Part shown: piece after piece, positions 10,457-59,275 of the stretch | How the letters are laid out: each line of letters opens with the position of its first letter | Numbering within the stretch: position 1 is the first letter of the stretch | DNA from: Salvelinus alpinus | Lineage: Eukaryota > Chordata > Actinopteri > Salmoniformes > Salmonidae | DNA length: 64,000 nucleotides | Reading direction: 5' to 3' | Assembly (NCBI RefSeq): GCF_045679555.1 | Contig: NC_092089.1 | Coordinates: 1,998,663-2,062,662 of the forward strand | Position numbers and translations under genes: made by a program | The notes under the pieces: generated by a model | Databases searched by the model: none | Told to the model about the DNA's origin: nothing | Seen by the model: the letters and a program-made list of their open reading frames with translations, nothing else

Positions 10457-13400
10457 ATGGGTTATGACCTGGAGAGGTTTGTGGGGTACGTGAACGAGGG
10501 GCTTCTGTGCTGTGTGTGTCGGGATGTGTTGGAGCGCCCCCTCCAGGCCCCTTGTGAACATGCATACTGTGACGCCTGCATCAGCTCCTGGCTCATACAC
10601 CACCATTCCTGTCCCGAGGACAGACTTCCACTGGACATCAGCACTCTGAGACCACTGCACAGGTACACACACTCACAAACACACACTCACACAGAAACAC
10701 TCACACAGAAACACCCACGCAGACACATACACACTCACACAGAAACACTCACATACACACACACACACTATGATATGGTTATTCCAACAACCACTGTCTG
10801 GTCTGTGTTAGGTACATGCGTAATAACCTGTCTAGGCTCCAGATCCGTTGTGTTAACTCTGGCCAGGGTTGTGATGCCGTCTGCTGCCTGGAGACACTTC
10901 ACACACACGAGGACGAGTGTCCATTCACCTTCATATCCTGCTCCTCCACAGGTACTACAGCTCTGTGTGTATTACAGTCAGTGGAGGCTGCTGAGGGGAG
11001 GATGGCTCATAATAATGCCTGGAATGGATTCAATGGAATGGTAACAAACATGTGGTTTCCATGTGGTTGATACCATTTCATTGACTCCATTCCATCCTCC
11101 CCTCAGCAGTCTCCACTGATTACAGTGTATTATAATACAGAGAGAGTGTGTGTGTAAGTGTATTAGAGAAATGTATAGTATACTACATGGAAGTGTGTTT
11201 AGTTTAGACGGAGCAGAAGTGATATGACACCTGTGTGAGGGGAGCAGGTGGTAGACCAGTTGTCATGGTGACATCATACAGAGCCCAGCTGGGATGAACA
11301 ATGACCTTTGCTCCAGGTAGCAGTTGCTCTTAGGTACAGATCTAGGATCATCTTACCTTAACCAAATCCCAACCTTTACGATTATGGGTGAAATGCAAAT
11401 AAAAGACCCTAGATCTGTATTGGGGAAACATCCAACTCCTCAGGGAGGGATCCCACCTACATTTTTAATGAGAAACATCCCCCAGAGGATGAGAGCCAAT
11501 GCAACAGATGGATGGATGGATGGGGGGGGGGGGGGGTATTAGGTGAACTCTCACGTGTCTGTGACCTGTTGTTGGCAGGTGGAGACTACATATGTTACCA
11601 GTGCGGTAGGTATCAGGGTGTTTGCTTTTGTGTGGTATTGGATTGGATTGTGTTTCATGCATTTGCATGATTAAAAACACAAGTTCTTATCCTTCAATTT
11701 TCCTTTGACCTTTTGCTACTGCATCTCTGAGTGGGGGAGTGCTTGAGTGCCATGCAATGCAGTGGAGTGGGGTAGAGGAAGGTGGAGCGGGGTTGAGGAA
11801 GGCGGAGCGGGGTAGAGGAAGGTGGAGCGGGGTAGAGGAAGGTGGAGCGGGGTAGAGGAAGGTGGAGCGGGGTAGAGGAAGGTGGAGAGGGGTAGAGGAA
11901 GGCGGAGAGGGGTAGAGGAAGGCGGAGTGGGGTAGAGGAAGGTGGAGCGGGGTAGAGGAAGGCGGAGAGGGGTAGAGGAAGGCGGAGCGGGGTAGAGGAA
12001 GGTGGAGAGGGGTAGAGGAAGGTGGAGAGGGGTAGAGGAAGGCGGAGCGGGGTAGAGGAAGGCGGAGAGGGGTAGAGGAAGGCGGAGCGGGGTAGAGGAA
12101 GGCGGAGAGGGGTAGAGGAAGGTGGAGAGGGGTAGAGGAAGGCGGAGAGGGGTTGAGGAAGGTGGAGAGGGGTAGAGGAAGGCGGAAAGGGGTAGAGGAA
12201 GGTGGAGAGGGGTAGAGGAAGGCGGAGCGGGGTAGAGGAAGGTGGAGAGGGGTAGAGGAAGGTGGAGAGGGGTAGAGGAAGGTGGAGAGGGGTAGAGGAA
12301 GGCGGAAAGGGGTAGAGGAAGGTGGAGAGGGGTAGAGGAAGGCGGAGCGGGGTAGAGGAAGGCGGAAAGGGGTAGAGGAAGGTGGAGAGGGGTAGAGGAA
12401 GGCGGAGCGGGGTAGAGGAAGGTGGAGAGGGGTAGAGGAAGGTGGAGAGGGGTAGAGGAAGGTGGAGAGGGGTAGAGGAAGGTGGAGCGGGGTAGAGGAA
12501 GGTGGAGAGGGGTAGAGGAAGGTGGAGAGGGGTAGAGGAAGGCGGAGCGGGGTTGAGGAAGGCGGAGCGGGGTAGAGGAAGGTGGAGCGGGGTAGAGGAA
12601 GGTGGAGAGGGGTAGAGGAAGGTGGAGAGGGGTTGAGGAAGGCGGAGCGGGGTAGAGGAAGGCGGAGCGAGGTAGAGGAAGGTGGGGCGAGGTAGAGGAA
12701 GGGGTTGAAGGTGAGAAAGACAGTGAGAGACTTTCAGTAGGTCTCAAGTGTTGCTCTCTAACTTCGTCTTTCTGTTACTTTTTGTACTCCTCTCCTTAAC
12801 TCCTCTTTCCTCTCTCCACCTCCCCAGGTTGTCCGGTGCAGGTGGAGAGGAGGGCTCTAGAGTCTCACCTGTTGGAGTGTGAGTTCCGCAGCAGGGCGTG
12901 TCCTAGCGGCTGTGGCCACACCCTCCTCTCTGTAGACCAATCACAGCACAACTGTGTTGCAGAGCTACGAACAGAATTGGAGCTGCTCAGGTTTGTGTGT
13001 TTGAGGTGATGGATTGAGATATATTAGGATGTTATATCTGTGTCGTTCCTAACAAATCCTTGACAAAGCTGTGCCAATATTTACAATATTCTAGAACCTC
13101 AAGGGCAACGTCATTGCTTTTATACAATGGATATTGTGATTTATTGTGACACGTGTGTGTTTGTGTGTGTTGCAGGGCAGAGATGTTGGGTAAGGTGGAG
13201 GAGGTGAGGCATGAGATGGAGTCGAGGCTGGACTCTCAGAGGAGACACATGGTGCAGAAAGAGTCTCTGCTGAAGAGCGAGGTGGAGGACCTCAAGGTGA
13301 CACACTTATATGTACTACCTATAGGAATGTGTGTGTTATGACACATCCCTGTGTGTGTGTGTGTGTGTGTGTAGGGCCAGGTGTCGAGGGTGGTGTGTGA

Positions 13401-13773
13401 TGTGCGGGCTCTCTTGGGGGCAGAGCGCCTGCGGAGACAGGAGCTGGCAGAAGCGGAGCTAGAGAAGAGGGAGCTACTGGAGATGCTCCGGAGCCTGCAG
13501 CCATGCAGGTGCCAGCGGAACAGAGACGAGCCAATCAGAGGACTGTATCAAGAAGACGTGACAATTAGTAGCCAGCATCAAGTGGAACACCCAACCAGGG
13601 GCCTGCTGAGGGCGGGGCCAACACAGGCTTCTACCCAATCACTACCCTCGGCTTTGCCCACTCCAGCCTTATACCCGCCTACCTCCCCACAGCTAGGGGA
13701 GGGGTCACGAAAGGCCTGCCCCCGCAGCCTTACCCTCGACTGCATCAAGAGCAGAGAGGTCACCGTCATCTGA
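10457..13773 (+). CDS. RNF41/RNF151-like RING finger E3 ubiquitin ligase
   Basis: Coding exons: 10457-10662, 10812-10951, 12828-12990, 13176-13296 and 13375-13773, all phases consistent, giving 342 aa. The MGYDLERF start matches the MGYD start of RNF41 (Nrdp1). The RING is C18-x2-C21, C33-x-H35-x2-C38-x2-C41, C52-x2-D55; the final aspartate in place of cysteine is the RNF41-type C3HC3D form. A TRAF-like Cys/His region follows (about 75-145: RCVNSGQGCDAVC, CPSGCGHTLL, HNC), then a charged coiled coil (about 160-255) and a Pro/Ser-rich tail. The RNF41 C-terminal USP8-binding domain is absent, so the architecture is nearer RNF151. Expected role: E2-dependent ubiquitin transfer; substrate unknown. 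It is probably transcribed divergently from rad54b and meets virma tail-to-tail. A 27-bp optional exon may lie at 11579-11605. Confidence 0.82.
10979..11118. mobile_element. Palindromic hAT-type MITE with perfect 8-bp target duplication
   Basis: The ends cagtggaggctgctgagggg and its near-perfect reverse complement give a 140-bp element. It is flanked by identical 8-bp duplications, ATTACAGT, at 10971-10978 and 11119-11126. The 8-bp duplication points to the hAT superfamily. It lies in an intron of the RING gene. Confidence 0.88.
11579..11605 (+). CDS. Candidate 27-bp in-frame microexon of the RING gene
   Basis: A good acceptor (gttggcag|GTGG) and a strong donor (TGCG|gtaggt) bound 27 bp. Its phases (1 in, 1 out) fit exactly between the exons ending at 10951 and starting at 12828, and it would add GGDYICYQC. 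The family alignment is continuous without it, so it would be a cassette exon or a chance pair of sites. Confidence 0.4.
11752..12712. repeat. 20-bp minisatellite, about 47 copies
   Basis: Unit ggtagaggaaggtggagagg with C/T and A/C/G variants at a few positions. It fills most of the intron before the exon at 12828 of the RING gene. The long minus-strand frame across it (LYPAPPSSTPLHLPL repeats) is an artefact: 60 bp, three units, is a multiple of three and stop-free. Confidence 0.97.
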
Positions 13774-13990
13774 GGGGCCATTCCTAATGTTACTGGGTTA
13801 TGTTCAGCACTGGGTTATGTTCAGTAGGCGCAAATGAGAGAAAATGCTTTAATTAACTTCCTCAATTCCTTCATTTAACCGTCTCAAAACATTTTTATCT
13901 GGTGTGGCATCTCCTGAACGCACCCTTGATGATTGGCAGGTACCTGTGACATTGCTTCAACTCAGAGAAAACCAGCCTGCTGAGATCCTA

Positions 13991-13996
13991 AATAAA
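13991..13996 (+). terminator. PolyA signal of the RING gene
   Basis: AATAAA lies 218 bp after the stop codon at 13771-13773. Its partner for the converging virma transcript is at 14221-14226. Confidence 0.7.
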
Positions 13997-14220
13997 GTCT
14001 GCTGAAACACCTCTGATATCTGGTCCTCTTAAGGTACAATAGTCTTACTCCATCTACTCTAATGGATTGGAATTATATACAGCTCATCATGCATTTCTTA
14101 CATTGCATATACCCCATGCATCGATCCGTCTGTCAATCCAACCATCCATCCATCCATACTAACATACCACAGTGAGGAACACTAACACACTACTCCAGAC
14201 AGCGTTCTCAATCACAGAAC

Positions 14221-14226
14221 TTTATT
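14221..14226 (-). terminator. virma: PolyA signal of virma
   Basis: AATAAA on the minus strand (tttatt on plus), 167 bp after the virma stop codon. The 3' UTR is short. Confidence 0.75.
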
Positions 14227-14392
14227 GAGTCTGAACAACAATGTAAAAGAACTAAAACAAAATACAACAAATTCCACACATCATCATCAATAGAATCACA
14301 CAGAGGACACGTTTCCATGGAGATTATGTACTCATTATTCCTGATTGGTCCGTTAAGAGCCGTGACGGGCTGCAGTCATTGGCCAGGTTTGT

Positions 14393-40173
<25,781 letters not shown>

Positions 40174-41296
40174 GTTTTTCTGTTTTCACTTGGGGTAAAC
40201 TTCCGGATCTAGCCACAACGGTTTCCGGGTTTTAAAACTCGACGGCAAGCAGTTCTGTAAAGACAGACCCCGAATCAGTTTAAACCTAACTTGTTTCTAA
40301 TGTGTAAAAATACAAACTGATCTGAAATCGGTGCATAGTGGAGAGTTCATCCAACGTTATTCAGGCTTCTGCCAATGGCACTCTCATAATAAGTTATTAA
40401 AGATGCCGTAATAAAACAGGCAGTAAGCCTGACTTTGAATATTTGATATATGTATTTTACAATAGCCTAAATGAAAACAATATTTATACATATTTTTCAT
40501 CACTGTTTATTTTTAAATAGGCCTTATAAACTTTATTGTAATGATTTCACTGATTTGCCACGATTGGCTGGTCTCAATATTTTCTCAGCTGTAGCAGAAA
40601 TGCAGAAAACAACATTATGTTACATTACATTGTTTTCAATAACATTTCCCACTGTATGCATTCGTCTACTCATGAATAGAGATTTTAAAAAACTAGGTAA
40701 TGATCAGTTTGTAGGTTAGTATATGAGATTGTTGTTCTTCTCATGTATGTTGTTCAGGTTGGGTCGATGGGTTTGTCGCGATGCCGTGCCACGTCCCTGT
40801 TTGAAAGCACCAATAGGGACAGCACTCAGAAAGAGAAGGGGTATATTCATTACATAAACCGTTTACAGGTTAAGAACCAAACGAGAGTAAACAGAGGAAA
40901 CAATAGTTTCTATTGGACAAATGCAGGTAGGTCCTTCTCCGTTTCGTCTCCGTTTAAGAAGCGCTTTGCAACAGAATCGGCGTAATGAATACGCCCCATG
41001 CAGGTAGCTACCTGGGTCACGTGGTCCGCATCGCACACAGGTAGGTGCATCACAAAAAAGGGAACATTCAGCCATTACACTGCGATGAGGTGTGCCGGAG
41101 ATTTTGCATAGATTATCAAGCAATCAAGAAGCCACTAAAAATATCTGGAGTTGCTGAGCACACCTTTGCGCATAGGTGTCTGGGTGTGGGTGGCTGGATT
41201 CTTTGGGTTCTATACTGTTCTGGGGGTGTAGCTGTAGGTTATTTTCTATTACTTTGGGTGTAATTAGAGTAGGTTCTTTTTGTATTTATCCTGAAA
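40174..41296. promoter_or_regulatory. Head-to-head intergenic region, virma / esrp1
   Basis: The start codons are 1123 bp apart. Next to virma lie two ETS-like TTCCGG sites (about 40200 and 40226), common in housekeeping promoters. Nearer esrp1, at 40960-41040, is a CpG-containing stretch (cacgtggtccgcatcgcac) with a CACGTG E-box. 40330-40740 is AT-rich with no recognised feature. Confidence 0.45.
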
Positions 41297-54700
<13,404 letters not shown>

Positions 54701-54997
54701 GAGGTGTGTCCTAGGCAGGCGGAAGGTAAGGATTGGCTGACAGGGTCATGGGGCGTGTTTCTCCTTTCCTTCGTCTCCGGGACAATGTGGTTGTGGGTGT
54801 GGTTTGAGATCCCGGGTTACTAGGGGGTCACGGAGTCTAGCTAGGGGGGATTTCAATGCCCCAAACCACACACTGTAAAAAAAGATGATGGTTCCACCAG
54901 AGAATGTTGTGTTGATCGGGACACTGAGTAGAAGTTCCTCCCCAACCACTGGTCCAGGATCAGATGTCTTCTACCCCCTGATGGTTCACATTTGGAT

Positions 54998-55140
<143 letters not shown>

Positions 55141-55146
<6 letters not shown>

Positions 55147-55470
55147 TAATCTGATCCTAGATCTGTGGTTAGGATTGGGTGTGTTGGATAATCTGATCCT
55201 AGATCTGTGGCAACCAGCTGCAATAGGTTTGTGAGTTTGTTACAACATTTTTGTTGAGAAAACTCACAATCCTATTCCAGCTGATTTCCTTCTTGACATC
55301 TATATTTTTACAGTGCAGATCAGATTACCCCACAAACCCAAGGATCAGATTATCCCACACATCAAATCCTAACCTCAGATCTAGGATCAGATTACCCCAC
55401 AAACTCAATCCTAACCTCTAGGATCAGAATACACCACACACCCAATCCTAACCTCAGATCTAGGATCAGA
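55141..55470. repeat. Cluster of agatctaggatcag-type motifs in both orientations
   Basis: taatctgatcctagatctgt occurs twice (near 55147 and 55188), and its reverse complement forms (agatctaggatcagatta, ccacacacccaatcctaacc) recur at 55315-55470. It looks like a decayed palindromic repeat, also glimpsed at 11337-11425. Family unknown. Confidence 0.5.
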
Positions 55471-55645
55471 TTTTTTTTTTATATAACTAGGCAAGTCAGT
55501 TAAGAACAAATTCTTATTTACAATGATGGCCAAGGAACAGTGAGTTAACCACCTTGTTCAGGGGCAGAACGACAGATTTTTACCTTGTCAGCTCGGGGAT
55601 TCGACCTAGCAACCACTTTGGTTACTGGCCCAACGCTCTAACCAC
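55471..55645 (-). mobile_element. tRNA-derived SINE
   Basis: Read on the minus strand: gtggttagagcgttgggcca, ggttgctaggtcgaatcccc (B-box region), tgacaaggtaaaaatctgtc, and a tail gaatttgttcttaactgact ending in the oligo-A side (the T run at 55471). It is in the esrp1 3' region. Confidence 0.88.
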
Positions 55646-55939
55646 ATTCTCTGGTGGAACCTAGAACCGTACCTGTTCTATATGGTCAATTTCTACCTGG
55701 TGCTGTCTGACTCAGCACTTCCAAGGTGTGTTCCCCTTTCCTCCCTGGGGCGCTGTAGTGTGCTAGATAGTGTTATCACTGCTGTACTAGTGTCAGGTGG
55801 GGAGGTGGTGGACTAGGTGATGGAATCCTCTGGTGCTGGGACAAGGAAACCTTCAAACCACATAGACTCCTTTCCTTGTACTGACGTTTTCTCTCTTTTC
55901 ACTTCCCCTCTCTCCCTGCCTCTCTTCCTCTCTCTGTAG

Positions 55940-56068
55940 AGTCCTATGGAGGCATTGCCTGTACTGAGCAGTATGATTGGTCAGTCCAGCAGCGGTGATG
56001 CTCTGATGCCCTTCCCCCCTCTCCTGACCAAGCAGGGACGGCACTACCTGGACCTAAATATGCTGTAG
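55940..56068 (+). CDS. esrp1: Candidate alternative terminal coding exon of esrp1
   Basis: A strong pyrimidine-rich acceptor (cttcctctctctgtag|AGTCC) opens 42 codons, SPMEALPVLSSMIGQSSSGD through LLTKQGRHYLDLNML, then TAG. Its phase (0) fits the donor of exon 13 at 53667, so splicing there would replace the YATEDG...PKEWLCI end. The codons look protein-like and no repeat covers them. I cannot confirm use from sequence alone. Confidence 0.55.
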   Translation, partial: SPMEALPVLSSMIGQSSSGDALMPFPPLLTKQGRHYLDLNML

Positions 56069-56115
56069 AAGGCTCAAAGATCCACACACTGACACTCACT
56101 ACCCACACACTATAC

Positions 56116-56429
56116 CAGGGGTGTCAAACTCATTTTACCCTAAGGGCCGCAGTGGGGTTTCACCCAGATCTGGTGGGCCACATTGGGGTTTCACCCAGAT
56201 CTGGAGGGCCACAGTGGGGTTTCACCCAGATCTGGAGGGCCACAGTGGGGTTTCACCCAGATCTGGAGGGCCACAGTGGGGCTTCACCCAGATCTGGAGG
56301 GCCACAGTGGGGTTTCACCCAGATCTGGAGGGCCACAGTGAAAAGTGGTTATATTTCCTTTTTTTTAATATATATATATATAAGACATGGCTCTCTATAT
56401 TAAACTGTGCCGAAAGTTTGACACTCCTG
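56116..56429. mobile_element. hAT-like nonautonomous element with internal 31-bp repeat
   Basis: Ends CAGGGGTGTCAAACTC and, in reverse, CAGGAGTGTCAAACTTTC are inverted repeats. Flanks cactatac/caccacaa could be a decayed 8-bp duplication. Inside, a 31-bp unit (tggggtttcacccagatctg plus gagggccacag) is repeated six times at 56152-56340. It probably lies in the esrp1 3' UTR. Confidence 0.75.
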
Positions 56430-57257
56430 CACCACAATATCACACAACACACACACACATGCATGCATGCACCCCCCCCCCCCCCCCCCAACGGACATGT
56501 GGGGGAATGTCCTGGCCACCAGCTCTGATCTGTGTTCCCTGTGTGAGTTTTGTGGTATATACAGTGTATATGCATGAGAGCAGAAATGTATTTTATATCA
56601 GAGCTTTGCCTCAGCCAAACAGCAGCTCTGTCTTTATATTGCACATAGTATTTTTAAAAAGCTTTCCAGAGACGTTCTAAGATGTTACAACCACTTCAGG
56701 AGACGTCTGTTAGAAGTAGAGCTGCGTTTAGTACTAATTATTGATCTGAACCTTTCTTCATGACTTGCATGCATTTATGTATGTGTGTAAGTGCTTGTGA
56801 ATGCGTGTGTGTATGTGTGAGAGAGAGAGAGAGAGGAATGTGCATAGTGCACTACTCTCTCTAGATACTATATGTATATATTTTATTTTATACTGTCTGT
56901 CTAAAAACGTTATATTACATTTTATTTCTTTATACTTTCTATAATTTTACAATCCAATACTAGAACATTGTATTAGGAAGCCTCCTGCATGAAGTTAGTA
57001 GTGCCAGCTACACTCAGATGTTTACATGTTATGGCAAATATAAAGCACTGCTAACCAATCAGATTACTATACAGATTATACTGTATATCAACAGCATAGT
57101 GTCCGACATAAAAGTTACATGTAGTTAGTCAAATGCTGAATCACTCCCACACCCCTCCCATCTAACCTGTTTATGTTTGCCTAGTTCCACTCCACCCTTG
57201 CCTTTTGTATGTGACGCCAAGCTGAGCCCAGAGCCAGGAGATTACTATTCCTGTTGC

Positions 57258-57830
57258 CGGTGGTGTAAAGTACTTAAGTAAAAATACTTTAAAATACTAC
57301 TTAAGTAGTTTTTGGGGGGTATCTGTACTTTACTTTTCTATTTATATTTTTGACAACTTTTACTTTTACTCCACTACGTTCCTAAATAAAAGTATGTACT
57401 TTTTACTCCATAGATTTTCCCTGACACCCAAAAGTACAAGTTACATTTTTGATGCTCAGGCAGGACAGTAATATGGTCCAATTCACACACCTATCAATAT
57501 AACGCGTTGTAATCCCTACTGCCTCTGATCTGGCGGACTCACAAAAATAAAATACTACGTTTGTAAATGAATTTACTTTTTTACAACAGTTGAGTACTTT
57601 TTCCACCACTGTACTTAAGGACATTTAAAACCAGATACTTTTAGACTTTTACTAAAGTCATTTTCTATTATCTTCACTTTTACTCAAGTATGACAATTGA
57701 GTACTTTTTCCACCACTGTACTTAAGGACATTTAAAACCAGATACTTTTAGACTTTTACTTAAGTCATTTTCTATTAAGTCATCTTCACTTTTACTCAAG
57801 TATGACAATTGAGTACTTTTTCCACCACTG
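57258..57830. mobile_element. hAT-like nonautonomous element with duplicated end
   Basis: The left end cggtggtgtaaagtacttaa and the right end, in reverse, cagtggtggaaaaagtactc are inverted repeats; flanks cctgttgc/tctattgc match at 6 of 8. The right-end segment of about 110 bp (gagtactttttccaccactg ...) is present three times at its start motif, i.e. tandemly duplicated. Confidence 0.75.
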
Positions 57831-58217
57831 TCTATTGCCTTACCCAGCTCGGTCCCAACTCACTGTGATGGAGATTTACCACTGTGCTCTCTGATTCCTT
57901 ACTGTAATGTCACTGTGCCTGCATCTCAACAGTCTACTTCACTGACATAAAAGGACATATTGTTCTCATCTATCATGAGTTTTCAGATCAGTGCAGACTA
58001 AGGAGGGGAGGCAAGGAGATGAGGCAAGGAGAGGACCGCGCTTCAGACTATTGAAACTCAACCAGTGTGTTTTACTCCCATGAAGGCCAGATTAGACATT
58101 AGAGCTATAAATGGCCCATGATGATGCAATACGTTAATGATGTAATACATTGATGTCTGCTGTGACTGTGGGTCCCTGGCTGTCCAGGGAACTCTCCTGT
58201 GACCACACTGACAGTCT

Positions 58218-58223
58218 AATAAA
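58218..58223 (+). terminator. esrp1: Possible distal polyA signal of esrp1
   Basis: AATAAA within gtctaataaatag, about 2.1 kb after the candidate alternative stop. No nearer canonical signal was noticed. Bases 56430-57250 and 57831-58210 contain no recognised gene and would be 3' UTR if this signal is used. Confidence 0.35.
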
Positions 58224-58785
58224 TAGAACATGTGAAACAAGTCTGTCTGGGAAACTCATTGATTACAAATCAAACGCACTGTCTGGGAAATCATTATTCA
58301 TTACAACAATCATGTGATCAAATTGGAGTGAAGAACCTATGATGAGTTGGTCTGTGATTTGCTGCGTTCACACACTCCCACACTTCTCTCGTACTGCTAA
58401 GGTGAGGCCGCTGTTGACAGAATGTGGCAGGAGGAAGACTGAGAACTCCCTGCCACGGTGTACTGACTCTCAGTCCCTCACACCTTCTCTCGTACTCTCA
58501 CAGTACTATTGTCATCCTGAAACAGATAATTCTAGCAGTAAAAATTGGAGGGAGAGAGGGAGATGAGGGTAGAGGAAGAGAGAAAACAAGAAGCACTAGG
58601 ACCCCGAGGGCAGAACTAGCATTGTATAACACTACGACCCCACCCACATTCTCGCTCACTCCACAACACTACCTGATCCTGTTTATGCACCGGTTTCTCT
58701 TGATTCACCTGACACACACACCAACGCACTTCCCAAGCAGAGACCAGACAGAGAGCAGAATGTTTGTTAAAGTTAACACGTTGTC

Positions 58786-58791
58786 TTTATT
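58786..58791 (-). terminator. Possible polyA signal of an unidentified minus-strand gene
   Basis: AATAAA on the minus strand (tttatt on plus) in non-repetitive sequence, 58740-59270. If real, a gene to the right of this point would converge on esrp1, with its body lying beyond the minisatellite. No coding sequence for it was seen in the window. Confidence 0.2.
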
Positions 58792-59275
58792 AAGGTTAAA
58801 CACAGGGGTATAGAACATAGACAAGAACAGCAAAAGGAACTGCACAGAAACATGGCAGAGCTGTAACCTGAGCTCTGACTCAAACTCTCCAGTTAGTTCC
58901 ATGTAACCACAGGCCTAGGATCAGATTAATTCTAAGATTAACCATAGGGAGGATGTAAAAAGGCCTGATCCGGGTAGTGGTTATGGGCAACTACAACTGA
59001 TTCAAGCTGCAGTCTGTTTGGGTGTGTCTCCATCTACAGGACAAGACCGGGACAGCAGCTCTGCAGATTTTCACCTGGGAACAGTTACCAGCATGTAGCA
59101 GTTTCATTAGAGCAGATCAACATGACAATACAATAAGTCATGACAAATTATTTGTGTCATCATTTAAACAGTTAGGGATTCCCAGCAGTAACCTTACTAC
59201 TTTAGCATTCATCTTTCATCGTCACCCGTCCCTCTGTCTGCCTGCCTGTCTGTCTGCAGGGATATGTGATTCTCT

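Noticed and set aside
11716-12747. 343-codon proline-rich frame on the minus strand
   Set aside because: It is produced entirely by the 20-bp minisatellite inside an intron of the RING gene.
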